From NCBI GenBank assembly GCA_902571315.1, contig CACGBM010000002.1:18978-82977 (forward strand): DNA of 64,000 nucleotides, in the 5' to 3' direction. A model generated the notes under the pieces. That model had not been told where the DNA came from. It worked only from the letters and a program-made list of their open reading frames with translations, and did not search any database. The DNA is from Rhodospirillaceae bacterium. GTDB taxonomy: Bacteria > Pseudomonadota > Alphaproteobacteria > TMED109. This document shows positions 55,607-64,000 of this stretch, one piece after another. Numbering within the stretch: the first letter of the stretch is position 1; each line of letters opens with the position of its first letter. Both the position numbers and the translations under genes were made by a program.

Positions 55607-56850
55607 TTTGATAATATTTGGTATGTAGATTCTAATAAATGATATAACTCAGTCTTATTTATTATAAATGGTGGCATAAAATAAATAATATTTTTAAGTG
55701 GTCTTACCCATATATTTTTTTTAATAAATTCATTTCGTAACCATAATATATTTTTTTCTGACAAATAAAAAAATTCTATAACTCCAATTGCGCCTTTAGT
55801 TCTTACTTGTTTAACAAACTTAAGTTTTCTAAATTTTTCAAGTTCCTTATGCAAAATTTTCTCAATTATTTTTATTTTTTTTTCATAATTAACTTTTTCA
55901 AATAAATCTAATGAAGCATTAGCAGCAGCGCAAGCAAGTGGATTTGCCATATACGTAGGGCCATGCATAAGTTCTTTATTTTTTTTATTGCTCAAAAAAG
56001 CAGCAAAGACCTTCTTTGTACTTATTGTTGCTGCCAGAGACAATGTTCCTCCTGTGAGAGCTTTACCTATACATAATATATCTGGACAAGAATTAGTTTG
56101 TTGAAAAGCAAACATTGAACCAGTTCTAAAAAAACCTGTAGCAATTTCGTCATATATTAATAAAACCTTTTTTTTCTTTATTGCTTTATAAATAAACTCT
56201 AGTGTTGATGGAGAATGAAATTTCATTCCTCCTGCACTCTGAACTAATGGTTCTATAATTACTCCTGCAACCTTATCATTATATCTATTAATAAAGTTAA
56301 GAAATTTATTTTTATCTCTCTCTGATTCTGGAATACTTAACATATAATTTTTTCTTAAATAATTTTTGAATAATTTATGCATTCCTTCCTCAGGATCGCA
56401 AATTGACATAGTTCCTGATGTATCACCGTGATATCCATTTTTAAAAAAAATAAATTTATTTTTTTTTTCTTTTCCCTTATTTAACCAGTATTGAACGGCA
56501 ATTTTTAAGGCTACTTCAACAGAAACAGAGCCTGAGTCAGTGAAAAATACTTTTTCTAATTTATTATTAAATATTTTGATTAATCTTTTTGATAGTAAGA
56601 CACCTTGATCATGCACTAATCCTCCAAACATTACATGAGGCATCAAATTTAACTGACTAATTATTTTTTTTCTAATATGTTTATTATTGTATCCGTGGCA
56701 AGCTGTCCACCAAGATGAAATACCGTCTATTAAGCTTTTTCCGTTATCTAAAAATATTTTACTACTGTGGGTCTTTTGGGCTTTCAGAATACTATTTAGA
56801 CCCTTCATTTGGGTATATGGTAACCAAAGGTTTTCTAAATCTTTATGCAT
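55591..56850 (-). CDS. bioA: Adenosylmethionine-8-amino-7-oxononanoate aminotransferase
   Basis: BioA makes 7,8-diaminopelargonic acid from KAPA using SAM as amino donor. The 419-aa protein starts LWLPYTQMKG, a BioA hallmark. The PLP site is D234 (LIYDEIATGF) and K263 (GKALTGGTLS). It starts one base after the bioB stop, on the same transcript, and overlaps the CoA transferase. Confidence 0.95.
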   Translation of the reverse strand: MHKDLENLWLPYTQMKGLNSILKAQKTHSSKIFLDNGKSLIDGISSWWTACHGYNNKHIRKKIISQLNLMPHVMFGGLVHDQGVLLSKRLIKIFNNKLEKVFFTDSGSVSVEVALKIAVQYWLNKGKEKKNKFIFFKNGYHGDTSGTMSICDPEEGMHKLFKNYLRKNYMLSIPESERDKNKFLNFINRYNDKVAGVIIEPLVQSAGGMKFHSPSTLEFIYKAIKKKKVLLIYDEIATGFFRTGSMFAFQQTNSCPDILCIGKALTGGTLSLAATISTKKVFAAFLSNKKNKELMHGPTYMANPLACAAANASLDLFEKVNYEKKIKIIEKILHKELEKFRKLKFVKQVRTKGAIGVIEFFYLSEKNILWLRNEFIKKNIWVRPLKNIIYFMPPFIINKTELYHLLESTYQILSKWKKK

Positions 56851-56851
56851 T

Positions 56852-57823
56852 CTAATTTAAGGTTAACTCTTCTGAGACTATTCCTAGTTTATTTAGAAGT
56901 TTTGAGTCCTTTTTTTTGTTAGGATTTTCAGCTGTAAGTAATACATCTCCTTGAAAGATAGAGTTAGCTCCAGCGAAAAATGCTAGAGCCTGAGTGCTTT
57001 CAGACATTTCAGTTCTACCAGCCGATAACCGAACGTAGGAAAATGGCATTAATATTCTTGCAAGAGCTATTGTTTTTACTAATTCAATTGGATCTAAATC
57101 TTGTTCTTTTTCAAGTGGTGTTCCAGATATTTTAATCAACTGGTTTATTGGAACACTTTCTGGATGTTTTGGAAGGTTGGCAAGAGTAATTAACATTTTA
57201 ATTCGATCTTCTACACTTTCTCCCATTCCTAAGATTCCACCGCAACAAACTTTAAGGTTTGCTTTCCTAACATTTTCTAAGGTGTTTAAACGATCTTGAT
57301 AGGTGCGAGTAGAAATTATCTTTGAATAATATTCTTTTGATGTATCAATATTATGATTATAATAATCTAGACCTGCTTCTGCTAATTTTTTTGCCTGATA
57401 ATCTTTTAACATGCCTAAAGTCACACATGTTTCAAGTCCTAAACTTGAAACTTCTTTTATCATTTCGCATACTGTATTTAAATCATTATCAGTAGGACTT
57501 CTCCATGCTGCACCTAGACAAAATCTAGTAGAACCAGCTTCTTTAGCAATGATAGCAGATTCTTTAACTTGTTGTATGCTAATTAGTTTTTCTTTTTTAA
57601 GATTTGTATTATGGTGGGCACTTTGAGGACAATAAGCGCAATCTTCTGGACATGAGCCGGTCTTAACACTTAACAGAGTGCTCATTTGAATCTCATTATT
57701 TTTAAAATTTTTACGGTGGATGGTTTGGGCTTCATATAACAAATCATTAAATGGTTTGTTATAGATGTTCATAGCTTCCTGCAAATTCCAACTAGTTTTT
57801 ACTTTATCTTTTGTTTTTTTCAT
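56852..57823 (-). CDS. bioB: Biotin synthase
   Basis: BioB is the radical-SAM enzyme that inserts sulfur into dethiobiotin. The 323-aa protein has the [4Fe-4S] motif C58-x3-C62-x2-C65 ([14 protein letters not shown]), [19 protein letters not shown] and [10 protein letters not shown] near the [2Fe-2S] site. It is divergent from bioF, 41 bases away. No BioR-type or BirA operator could be recognised in that spacer. Confidence 0.96.
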   Translation of the reverse strand: MKKTKDKVKTSWNLQEAMNIYNKPFNDLLYEAQTIHRKNFKNNEIQMSTLLSVKTGSCPEDCAYCPQSAHHNTNLKKEKLISIQQVKESAIIAKEAGSTRFCLGAAWRSPTDNDLNTVCEMIKEVSSLGLETCVTLGMLKDYQAKKLAEAGLDYYNHNIDTSKEYYSKIISTRTYQDRLNTLENVRKANLKVCCGGILGMGESVEDRIKMLITLANLPKHPESVPINQLIKISGTPLEKEQDLDPIELVKTIALARILMPFSYVRLSAGRTEMSESTQALAFFAGANSIFQGDVLLTAENPNKKKDSKLLNKLGIVSEELTLN

Positions 57824-57864
57824 TATTAAATCCTATATTACAAAGATAAAGAAATTTTTTTAAT

Positions 57865-59028
57865 ATGCAAAGCAATAAAATAGATTCATATATAAATAAA
57901 AAACTTAAAGAAATATCAAAGAAAAATCAACTAAGGAAAATTAGTGATGTTCACCGAAAACCAAAGAACAATATCACATTTAAAAGTAATAATATTATTT
58001 CCTTTTCTTGTAATGATTATTTAGGTTTAAGTTTAAATAAAATTGTAATTAATGCAGCTAAGTCTGCAACAAATAAATTTGGAGTAGGGGCAGGAGCGTC
58101 CAGATTAATTACTGGCAATAATTATTTATATTCATTATTAGAAACTAAAATTAAAAACCTTAAAAAAACAGCTGCTTGTTGCGTATTTGGTAGTGGTTTT
58201 TTGGCCAATATAGGCGTTATATCCTCACTAATGAATTATAAAGATTTAATTTTACTTGATGAATTAAGTCATGCATCAACTTTTTTAGGTGCAAAACTTT
58301 CAGGCTCTAGTGTAATTCAATTCAAACATAATGATATGAAGGATTTAGAAGAGCAACTTTATAAATTTAGAAATAAGCATGATAAATGTTTAATTTTAAC
58401 TGAAGGTGTATTTAGTATGGATGGAGATGTATCTCCTCAAGATAAAATTTCTGTTCTTAAAAAAAAATATTCAGCTTCTTTTATGCTTGATGACGCACAC
58501 GGTTTAGGAGTTGTAGGTGATGGCTCTGGAAGTAATAGTTTATTTAGAAAAAAGCCTGATATAGATATTTATTTGGGAACTTTATCAAAAGCAGTGGGAT
58601 CTTATGGCGGTTTTATATGTGGAAAAAAAAATCTTATTAATTTTATAATTAATAGATGTAGATCACAAATTTATACAACCGGCTTACCCCCAGCTGTGTT
58701 AGCTGCAAGCATAAAATCCTTAGAAATTATTAAAAATAACAAAAATTTAATAAAAAAGCCTTTAGAAAATGCTGTTCTTTTTAGTAAGATAGTGGGTTTA
58801 AAAACCCCAGTTTCCCCGATAGTTCCTATATTAATAGGAGATGAAAACAAAACACTCAATTTTTCTAAATATTTAAATAGATATGGTTATATGGTAGGAG
58901 CAATAAGACCACCTACTGTGCCAGAGGGCACCTCTAGATTAAGAGTAGCTTTTAATTCATCTCATACAAAAGAACAAATTAAAAATTTAGCTAATTTGAT
59001 TAAGAATAAATTAAAAATTTATGAGTAA
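57865..59028 (+). CDS. bioF: 8-Amino-7-oxononanoate synthase
   Basis: BioF condenses pimeloyl-ACP (or CoA) with alanine to make KAPA. The 387-aa PLP enzyme has SFSCNDYLGLSLN, FGVGAGASRLITGN, DDAHGLGVVGDGS and the PLP Lys K242 in GTLSKAVGSYGG. It overlaps bioD by eight bases. The pimelate-forming genes bioC and bioH/bioZ are not in the window. Confidence 0.94.
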   Translation: MQSNKIDSYINKKLKEISKKNQLRKISDVHRKPKNNITFKSNNIISFSCNDYLGLSLNKIVINAAKSATNKFGVGAGASRLITGNNYLYSLLETKIKNLKKTAACCVFGSGFLANIGVISSLMNYKDLILLDELSHASTFLGAKLSGSSVIQFKHNDMKDLEEQLYKFRNKHDKCLILTEGVFSMDGDVSPQDKISVLKKKYSASFMLDDAHGLGVVGDGSGSNSLFRKKPDIDIYLGTLSKAVGSYGGFICGKKNLINFIINRCRSQIYTTGLPPAVLAASIKSLEIIKNNKNLIKKPLENAVLFSKIVGLKTPVSPIVPILIGDENKTLNFSKYLNRYGYMVGAIRPPTVPEGTSRLRVAFNSSHTKEQIKNLANLIKNKLKIYE

Positions 59029-59716
59029 AAATAGAAATATTTTTATAACATCTACAGGTACAAATATTGGTAAGACTTACTGTGCTGTAGAAATACTAAA
59101 AAAAATGTTAGATAAGAAAGTGCAGTTTAATGCCTATAAACCAATTTTAAGTGGTTTTGATCCATACAATATCAAAGATAGTGACAGTTATAAAATATTA
59201 AAAGTAAATAATAAAATACCTAAACTAGAAAATATTAAGCAAATTTCTCCCTGGTTATTTGAAAGTCCAATAGCTCCATCAATTGCTGCAATAAAAGAAA
59301 ATAAACGTCTAAAATATAATGAAGTATTAAAATGGTGTCTAAAAAAATCCGATAATAATAATTTAAATATTTTTGAAGGAGCAGGAGGTTTATTTGTACC
59401 GATTGAAAAAACAAAAACAATACTAGATTTAATTAGAGACCTTGATAGCAAAGTAGTATTAGTTGTAGGAAATTATTTAGGAAGTGTAAGTCATACTCTT
59501 AGTGCAGTACAAAACCTTCAACATGCAAACTTACACATTGTTAATATCATAATAAATAAAAATATTAATAATGATGATATTGATATAGAGGATACAGAAA
59601 GATTATTACGCTCATCTTTAAAGCAAAAAATTAGAATAAGAAAAGTTTATTATCGTGATCATTATAAAAGTATTTCCTTTAAAAAAGTTGTTAGAGACAT
59701 TATCAGTTTTGATTGA
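59021..59716 (+). CDS. bioD: Dethiobiotin synthetase
   Basis: BioD closes the ureido ring of dethiobiotin using CO2 and ATP. The 231-aa protein has the P-loop STGTNIGKTY (11-20), KPILSGFDP and FEGAGGLFVPIEK, as in the family. It overlaps bioF by eight bases. The next gene, the TolC-like one, starts 31 bases later behind its own promoter-like site. Confidence 0.94.
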   Translation: MSKNRNIFITSTGTNIGKTYCAVEILKKMLDKKVQFNAYKPILSGFDPYNIKDSDSYKILKVNNKIPKLENIKQISPWLFESPIAPSIAAIKENKRLKYNEVLKWCLKKSDNNNLNIFEGAGGLFVPIEKTKTILDLIRDLDSKVVLVVGNYLGSVSHTLSAVQNLQHANLHIVNIIINKNINNDDIDIEDTERLLRSSLKQKIRIRKVYYRDHYKSISFKKVVRDIISFD

Positions 59717-59720
59717 GCTT

Positions 59721-59735
59721 TGGCTTAATTCTTGC
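59721..59735 (+). promoter_or_regulatory. Sigma-54-like promoter immediately before the TolC-SPOR gene
   Basis: TGGCTTAATTCTTGC has the GG and GC elements at -24/-12 spacing. The last C is 12 bases before the ATG at 59747, so the transcript start falls on the start codon. The downstream bases, TTGCTTAT and GCTATG, repeat the layout at 7411-7428. Confidence 0.42.
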
Positions 59736-59746
59736 TTATAAAAGCT

Positions 59747-61663
59747 ATGTTTAAAATAGTTTTTAATTTAAGACATTGTATTTTTTTCCTTTTTTTTACT
59801 TTAAATACAAATGTATTTAGTCAGCCATTAGAAGGACTCCTAAAAAATATATTGAAAAAAGACGAAAGCATTAATTCTTCAAATATAGCAATTGATAAAG
59901 CTAACAATGATTTGTCCTCAGTTTTTTCATTATTTACACCTAAAATTGACTTATCGTTGCCAGTTGGAAATGAAAGATTAATTAATAATGACTCAGCAAA
60001 TACCAACCTTGATTATTATGAGTTTTCGGCAAAAATTTCACAAAATATTTTTGATTTTGGAAACTCCACTTCTAAGTATAAAAATGCAAAAAATAAAGTA
60101 GAGATAGCAGAAATATCTAAAAATAATGTCACGAGTAATAAAATATATGAAGCCATTACTGCATATTTAGGTTATATAAAATCATATGAAGTTTTAGAAT
60201 ATGCTAAAAAATCAGAAAATAGAATTAGACAAGTTACTAATTTGGAAAATGAAAAAGTTGCTAGAGGAGGAGGTCTTGCCTCAAATGTTTTACAATCAAA
60301 AGCAAGATTAGCTGGTGCTAAAGCTACTAGGACAAGGTTTGAAGGAGAACTATCACTTGCTACAAATAGATTTTTTAATATTTTCAGAGAAATGCCTTCT
60401 GATATAAATACATTTAAAAGACCACAATTGCCATTAAAATATTTACCAGCAAATGAAAACGAGGCTATAAGATTAGCTAAGGAAAATAATATTTCATTAA
60501 ATCTTAGTAAAATAAATTTAAAAAATTCTGAAAATAGTATAAAAGGTTCAAAGTCAAAATTTTTTCCTACCATAAAAGCGATAGCAGAATTAAAGAATAA
60601 AAGAAATATGTCTGGTATTGAAGGAACAGAAATTGACCAGTCTTACAAATTAGAAATGAAATATCCTATTTCTATAGGCGGACCATATGGACTATTTTAT
60701 AAAGAAAGAGCTGATTATAAATCTTCAATGAATCAGTATATGATAGCAAAATATAATTATGATAAATTGGAAAGAAACCTAGAAGAAGTTATTAGAAATG
60801 CATGGCAAACTAGAAAAATAGCAAAAGAAAACTTCGAATTTTTAAGCAATCAAGCTAATATTTCTGGAGAGTTTTTTGATTTGGCAATGAAGGAAGTAAG
60901 ATTAGGAAACAGGCAATTAATAGATATATTGTCATCTGAAACTGCCTATATTAATGCAAAAAGTTCTGCAGAAAATGCAAAAACACAATATGAATTGTCT
61001 ATCTACCAGTTATTACTATCTATGGGAATTTTAAATGAGGAGATATTTTTAACTAAAACTAGTAAAATTAATAAAAATATTAAGAAAACTAAAAAAATTA
61101 CTACAATAAAAGAAAACAAATTAGTTTCTAATGAAGAAAATAATAAAAAAGACAAAAAAGAAGATAAAGATAATCTTAATAATTTAGACACTAACTTAAA
61201 GAAAAAAAATATTAAAAATAAGAATACTAAAAAAGCTGAAAACATTTTAGAGGCAGACAAATTAATGAATCAGGCAGATTTGATAGCAAATAGTGATATT
61301 ATTTTTGAAAGGAATGAGAAACCTATTAAAATTGATAAAATAAAACCAGAAGTTAAAAAAAGCTTAGCAAGTAATACAAATAATTTGTCCGATGAAATAA
61401 ACGTTGATAAAAAAATTACTTCTAAAGAAGCTAAAAACTTTAAGATTCAATTAGGAGCATTTAGTTCATTACAGAATGCTAAAAAATTTATAACAAAGGT
61501 AAATAATCAAAATTTGAATAATGATTTATTAGTTGTAGAAGATGATAAGAAGATGAATTTCTATAGAGTCCATAGTATTAAATCCTATTCAAGAGCAGAT
61601 GCTAAAAAAGTATGTGAAAAATTTATCAATAATTCTTATAATTGTATACTTTTTAAAATTTAA
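59747..61663 (+). CDS. TolC-like outer-membrane efflux protein fused to a C-terminal SPOR domain
   Basis: A 638-aa protein with an N-terminal signal (about 1-25, ending NTNVFSQ). Residues about 35-425 are an outer-membrane factor: long helices with FDFGNSTSKYKNAKNKVEIAE, RQVTNLENEKVARGGG and RLGNRQLIDILSSETAYINAK, as in TolC. A Lys/Glu/Asn-rich linker of about 140 residues follows, then a SPOR domain (FKIQLGAFSSLQNAKKFI...KKMNFYRVHSIKSYSRADAKK) that binds denuded peptidoglycan. I chose the ATG at 59747. A TTG at 59732 adds five residues. It comes before a giant acidic protein, which suggests a type I secretion outer channel. Confidence 0.82.
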   Translation: MFKIVFNLRHCIFFLFFTLNTNVFSQPLEGLLKNILKKDESINSSNIAIDKANNDLSSVFSLFTPKIDLSLPVGNERLINNDSANTNLDYYEFSAKISQNIFDFGNSTSKYKNAKNKVEIAEISKNNVTSNKIYEAITAYLGYIKSYEVLEYAKKSENRIRQVTNLENEKVARGGGLASNVLQSKARLAGAKATRTRFEGELSLATNRFFNIFREMPSDINTFKRPQLPLKYLPANENEAIRLAKENNISLNLSKINLKNSENSIKGSKSKFFPTIKAIAELKNKRNMSGIEGTEIDQSYKLEMKYPISIGGPYGLFYKERADYKSSMNQYMIAKYNYDKLERNLEEVIRNAWQTRKIAKENFEFLSNQANISGEFFDLAMKEVRLGNRQLIDILSSETAYINAKSSAENAKTQYELSIYQLLLSMGILNEEIFLTKTSKINKNIKKTKKITTIKENKLVSNEENNKKDKKEDKDNLNNLDTNLKKKNIKNKNTKKAENILEADKLMNQADLIANSDIIFERNEKPIKIDKIKPEVKKSLASNTNNLSDEINVDKKITSKEAKNFKIQLGAFSSLQNAKKFITKVNNQNLNNDLLVVEDDKKMNFYRVHSIKSYSRADAKKVCEKFINNSYNCILFKI

Positions 61664-61706
61664 CTATTCTATAAAATAAAATTGTTAAGTCGTTATTATA
61701 TAATAT

Positions 61707-64000
61707 ATGGCTATTAAAAAAAATACAGACAACAAACCAGATATAATAAAAAAAGACGGTATTACAGAGTCTTTTGAAAAGGAAGGTTTTTTTAAAGATA
61801 ATTCTGAGATTACAGAAGCAAATAATATAAAGATAGCTCAAGTTTTAGATCAAAATACAATTAATAATATACAATCTGACGCTAATCCTGATTTAATACC
61901 TCCTGAAGAAGTGCAAATCAATGAGACAGGTTTACCCTTAGAAGAAAATAATATTCAACCTGCTGAAAATGCTTCCAATGACACAGAAAACCAAGTAATT
62001 TCGCCTGAAACTTTTGAAGGCAGTCCAAATGACGGTTTACCTCAACAAGAAACAACTTTAGAAAGTAACAACCTAGTAGAGGATGTCGCTCAGACAATTG
62101 AAGGACCTATTGAAGAAGCTTTAGATGGATCTCCTGAGCAAGGCATTGAAAGTTTAGATCAAGCGACTATCGAAAGTAATGAAGATAGTATAGAAATCGC
62201 ACCTGAGGAAACAGAGACTTTAAGTGTAACTGATGAAAATAATAGTGAAGTTATAGATGATCAGCCTGAAATAGGTGAGATTGAAAGCCAAGAAATAGGT
62301 CCTGAAGAAGTAGTATTAGATAGTAGTCCGTCTGAGGGAATATCTGATGAGGCGAATTTTGTTCTGACAGGCGATGATAGTATTGGCCCAGAAATATCCG
62401 AAGTGGCAGGATCTCCATTAGAAGAAGTAGGAGAAGAAATAGTTCTTGCTGATACTGACTCAGAGCAACAAGACACTGCTGAAGCACCTACATTAGAACA
62501 AATAAATGGTGTTCCACAACAGGAATTTAGTGATACTGATCAATTAGACATAGCACAAAATATCACTGCTCCTACTGAAAGTTTATCTTCAGGAAATCCT
62601 TTACAAACAAATGAACAAGAAAGTATATCAGATCAAGATGAAACTATTCTTGCAACTGCAGAGATTGGACCAGAACAATCTGAAGTACTAGGGCAACCTG
62701 AGGAAGTAACAACAGATGATACAGAAAGTGAAATACAGTTTGCAGAAATTGCCCCTGAATTAACTGAATTGCAAGGATCTCCTCAAGAAGAAGGAGTAAA
62801 TATTGAAGAAAGTTTTCAGCTTGCTGATGCAGAAGAAGTAGCTCCTCAAGAAGGTACAGCACAAGATTATGTTGAAAGCGTTTTTGAAGAAAAGTTGAGT
62901 GAGGAATTACAAAAAGGGTTATCTTCAGAAGAAGCTACAATATCAGCTATAGAAGCTGGACGTGATGCTATAAAAGAAAGTGCATCTTCACCTGAAGAAA
63001 TTAACGAGTTCGCTGAAAATTTAAATAGTAATATTATAGATGAAATAAATAACAAAATTGAAAAAATAGAAAATGATATACAACAAATTAAAGAAAAAAG
63101 CATTGATGAGGAAACGGCTGAAACAGAAGTAGCCCAAGCTGAAGAAGAAGTAGCTCCTCAAGAGGAAACGGCTGAAACAGAAGTAGCTCAAGCTGATATT
63201 TTTTCCCAGGACATAAATGATCAGGTTACAGATCAAGCATTAGATAGTATTGTATCAGAAAGCGCGGTATCATCTGATGATAGTTTAGAACAAATAGAAA
63301 CTTTATCTTCCTTATCTGATGAAGCTGAAGATGTGGAAGTAAGTGAAACAGATGAAGTACCTGATGAAGAGACTGAAGAAACCTCTGATGAAGTTGAAGA
63401 TGTAGAAACTCAAACACAAGTTGCTTCAGTTGATAATTTATCATTAGATAATACGAACGATTTAAATTCAGGAAATGTTGATGGTTTTAACTTGACTTCA
63501 CCATTAACCGGAACTTCATCTCTTTTAGTAAATTCTGGTAGCACAGGAAGTGGTCTTCTAGGTGAAGTATCTTCATTAGGTTCTGTTAGTATTTTAAGTA
63601 CAGCGGCGTCAATGGGTGTAGAATCATTAGGATCAGTAGAAGTATTATCTATTTTTGGAGATGAAAATACAACTTTATTAGATACGGTTGTATTAGAAGA
63701 AAGTCCAATAGAAGAAGGAGAAGTGATATTTAATGAACCAATACAGGAAGAAGTGCAAGAATTAGATTTTGATCGTGACGGTATTAGCGATAATGCAGAT
63801 ATTGACGACGATAATGATGGTACTCTTGATGCAAATGATGCATTTCCTTTTGATGCTACTGAATCTTCTGACTTTGATGGTGACGGTTTTGGAGATAATG
63901 CAGATATTGACGACGATAATGATGGTTCCCCAGACGCTGCTGATGCATTTCCATTTGATGACACAGAAACAGTCGACTTTGATGGTGATGGTATCGGAGA
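61707..64000 (+). CDS. Giant acidic secreted protein with thrombospondin type 3 repeats (3' truncated)
   Basis: One frame stays open from ATG 61707 to the window end (764 residues seen). There is no signal peptide, which fits C-terminal type I secretion. Residues 1-470 are Glu/Asp/Ser-rich with degenerate repeats around G-S-P-x-E/Q. A helical stretch lies near residues 430-460 (INNKIEKIENDIQQIKEK), then EETAETEVAQAE repeats and a Gly/Ser/Leu part. From residue about 687, thrombospondin type 3 repeats begin (DFDRDGISDNADIDDDNDG), which bind calcium. It is probably an adhesin or surface filament. The upstream TolC-SPOR gene, 43 bases away, may be its exporter. Confidence 0.72.
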   Translation, partial: MAIKKNTDNKPDIIKKDGITESFEKEGFFKDNSEITEANNIKIAQVLDQNTINNIQSDANPDLIPPEEVQINETGLPLEENNIQPAENASNDTENQVISPETFEGSPNDGLPQQETTLESNNLVEDVAQTIEGPIEEALDGSPEQGIESLDQATIESNEDSIEIAPEETETLSVTDENNSEVIDDQPEIGEIESQEIGPEEVVLDSSPSEGISDEANFVLTGDDSIGPEISEVAGSPLEEVGEEIVLADTDSEQQDTAEAPTLEQINGVPQQEFSDTDQLDIAQNITAPTESLSSGNPLQTNEQESISDQDETILATAEIGPEQSEVLGQPEEVTTDDTESEIQFAEIAPELTELQGSPQEEGVNIEESFQLADAEEVAPQEGTAQDYVESVFEEKLSEELQKGLSSEEATISAIEAGRDAIKESASSPEEINEFAENLNSNIIDEINNKIEKIENDIQQIKEKSIDEETAETEVAQAEEEVAPQEETAETEVAQADIFSQDINDQVTDQALDSIVSESAVSSDDSLEQIETLSSLSDEAEDVEVSETDEVPDEETEETSDEVEDVETQTQVASVDNLSLDNTNDLNSGNVDGFNLTSPLTGTSSLLVNSGSTGSGLLGEVSSLGSVSILSTAASMGVESLGSVEVLSIFGDENTTLLDTVVLEESPIEEGEVIFNEPIQEEVQELDFDRDGISDNADIDDDNDGTLDANDAFPFDATESSDFDGDGFGDNADIDDDNDGSPDAADAFPFDDTETVDFDGDGIG
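63765..64000 (+). repeat. 105-bp tandem repeats encoding calcium-binding TSP3 units
   Basis: A 105-base (35-residue) period starts at 63765, 63870 and 63975. A 33-base stretch is identical in the first two units (63789-63821 and 63894-63926). The third unit runs off the end of the window. Each unit encodes D-x-D-x-D-G and DIDDDNDG calcium loops. Confidence 0.9.

Noticed and set aside
57824..57864. BioR or BirA operator between bioB and bioF
   Set aside because: The 41-base spacer has no TTATNNATAA-type palindrome that I could recognise.
61003..63964. Minus-strand frames rich in Leu/Ser or Gln across the TolC-SPOR and acidic genes
   Set aside because: They are antisense shadows of the low-complexity plus-strand genes and show no domains or ribosome sites.

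Overview
The window is AT-rich, gene-dense DNA from a flagellated Alphaproteobacterium, probably a free-living marine lineage with a small, streamlined genome. The evidence is the long rpoZ-relA/spoT-pyrE-pdxJ-acpS-lepB-rnc-era-recO run, which is a familiar alphaproteobacterial order, together with the flagellar genes, the TRAP transporters, the CO-dehydrogenase-like Mo-enzyme genes and the very short spacers. Pelagibacterales-like composition combined with flagella makes an AT-rich Rhodospirillales-related or similar clade plausible, but the lineage is an inference. No rRNA, tRNA, CRISPR array or intact insertion sequence was seen.

Region 1 (1-9762) holds the tail of a ClC channel, a small HAD phosphatase, fliS with a fliT-like partner, and two paralogous TPR-sulfotransferases. 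Between the paralogues lies an island of visibly higher GC with a TPR-methyltransferase gene broken by one in-frame stop. Region 2 (9809-25579) is the flagellar locus. It has two divergent sigma-54 activators, fliE-F-H-I-(J), then fliK-L-M-N, then fliO-P-Q-R-flhB, and four uncharacterised genes after flhB. Textbook -24/-12 (sigma-54) promoters precede each block. fliG is not in its usual place.

Region 3 (25587-36365) is metabolic. It carries an SDR, a SoxYZ-like carrier, a PopZ-like protein, an enolase-superfamily enzyme, a HAD phosphatase, Mo-cofactor handling proteins (MocA-like, MoeA-like, XdhC), the medium and small CO-dehydrogenase-type subunits and CoxG without a large subunit, a periplasmic rhodanese and a TRAP QM pair. 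Region 4 (36449-46092) is the conserved housekeeping run (MFS, folK, rpoZ to recO). Region 5 (46094-54431) contains transporters and CoA transferases: a second TRAP QM pair, a GST, a family III CoA transferase, an EmrB-like MFS, an orphan TRAP solute-binding protein and a SLC13-type carrier. Region 6 (54431-59716) is biotin synthesis (bioB-bioA divergent from bioF-bioD), with another CoA transferase overlapping bioA.

Region 7 (59747-64000) encodes a TolC-like outer-membrane protein fused to a C-terminal SPOR domain, followed by a very acidic protein with no signal peptide. That protein has thrombospondin type 3 repeats and runs off the window. The pair looks like a type I secretion conduit and its giant surface protein. 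The tolC-like gene and the second sulfotransferase gene each have a sigma-54-like promoter placed exactly 12 bases before the ATG, which suggests leaderless transcripts tied to the flagellar programme.
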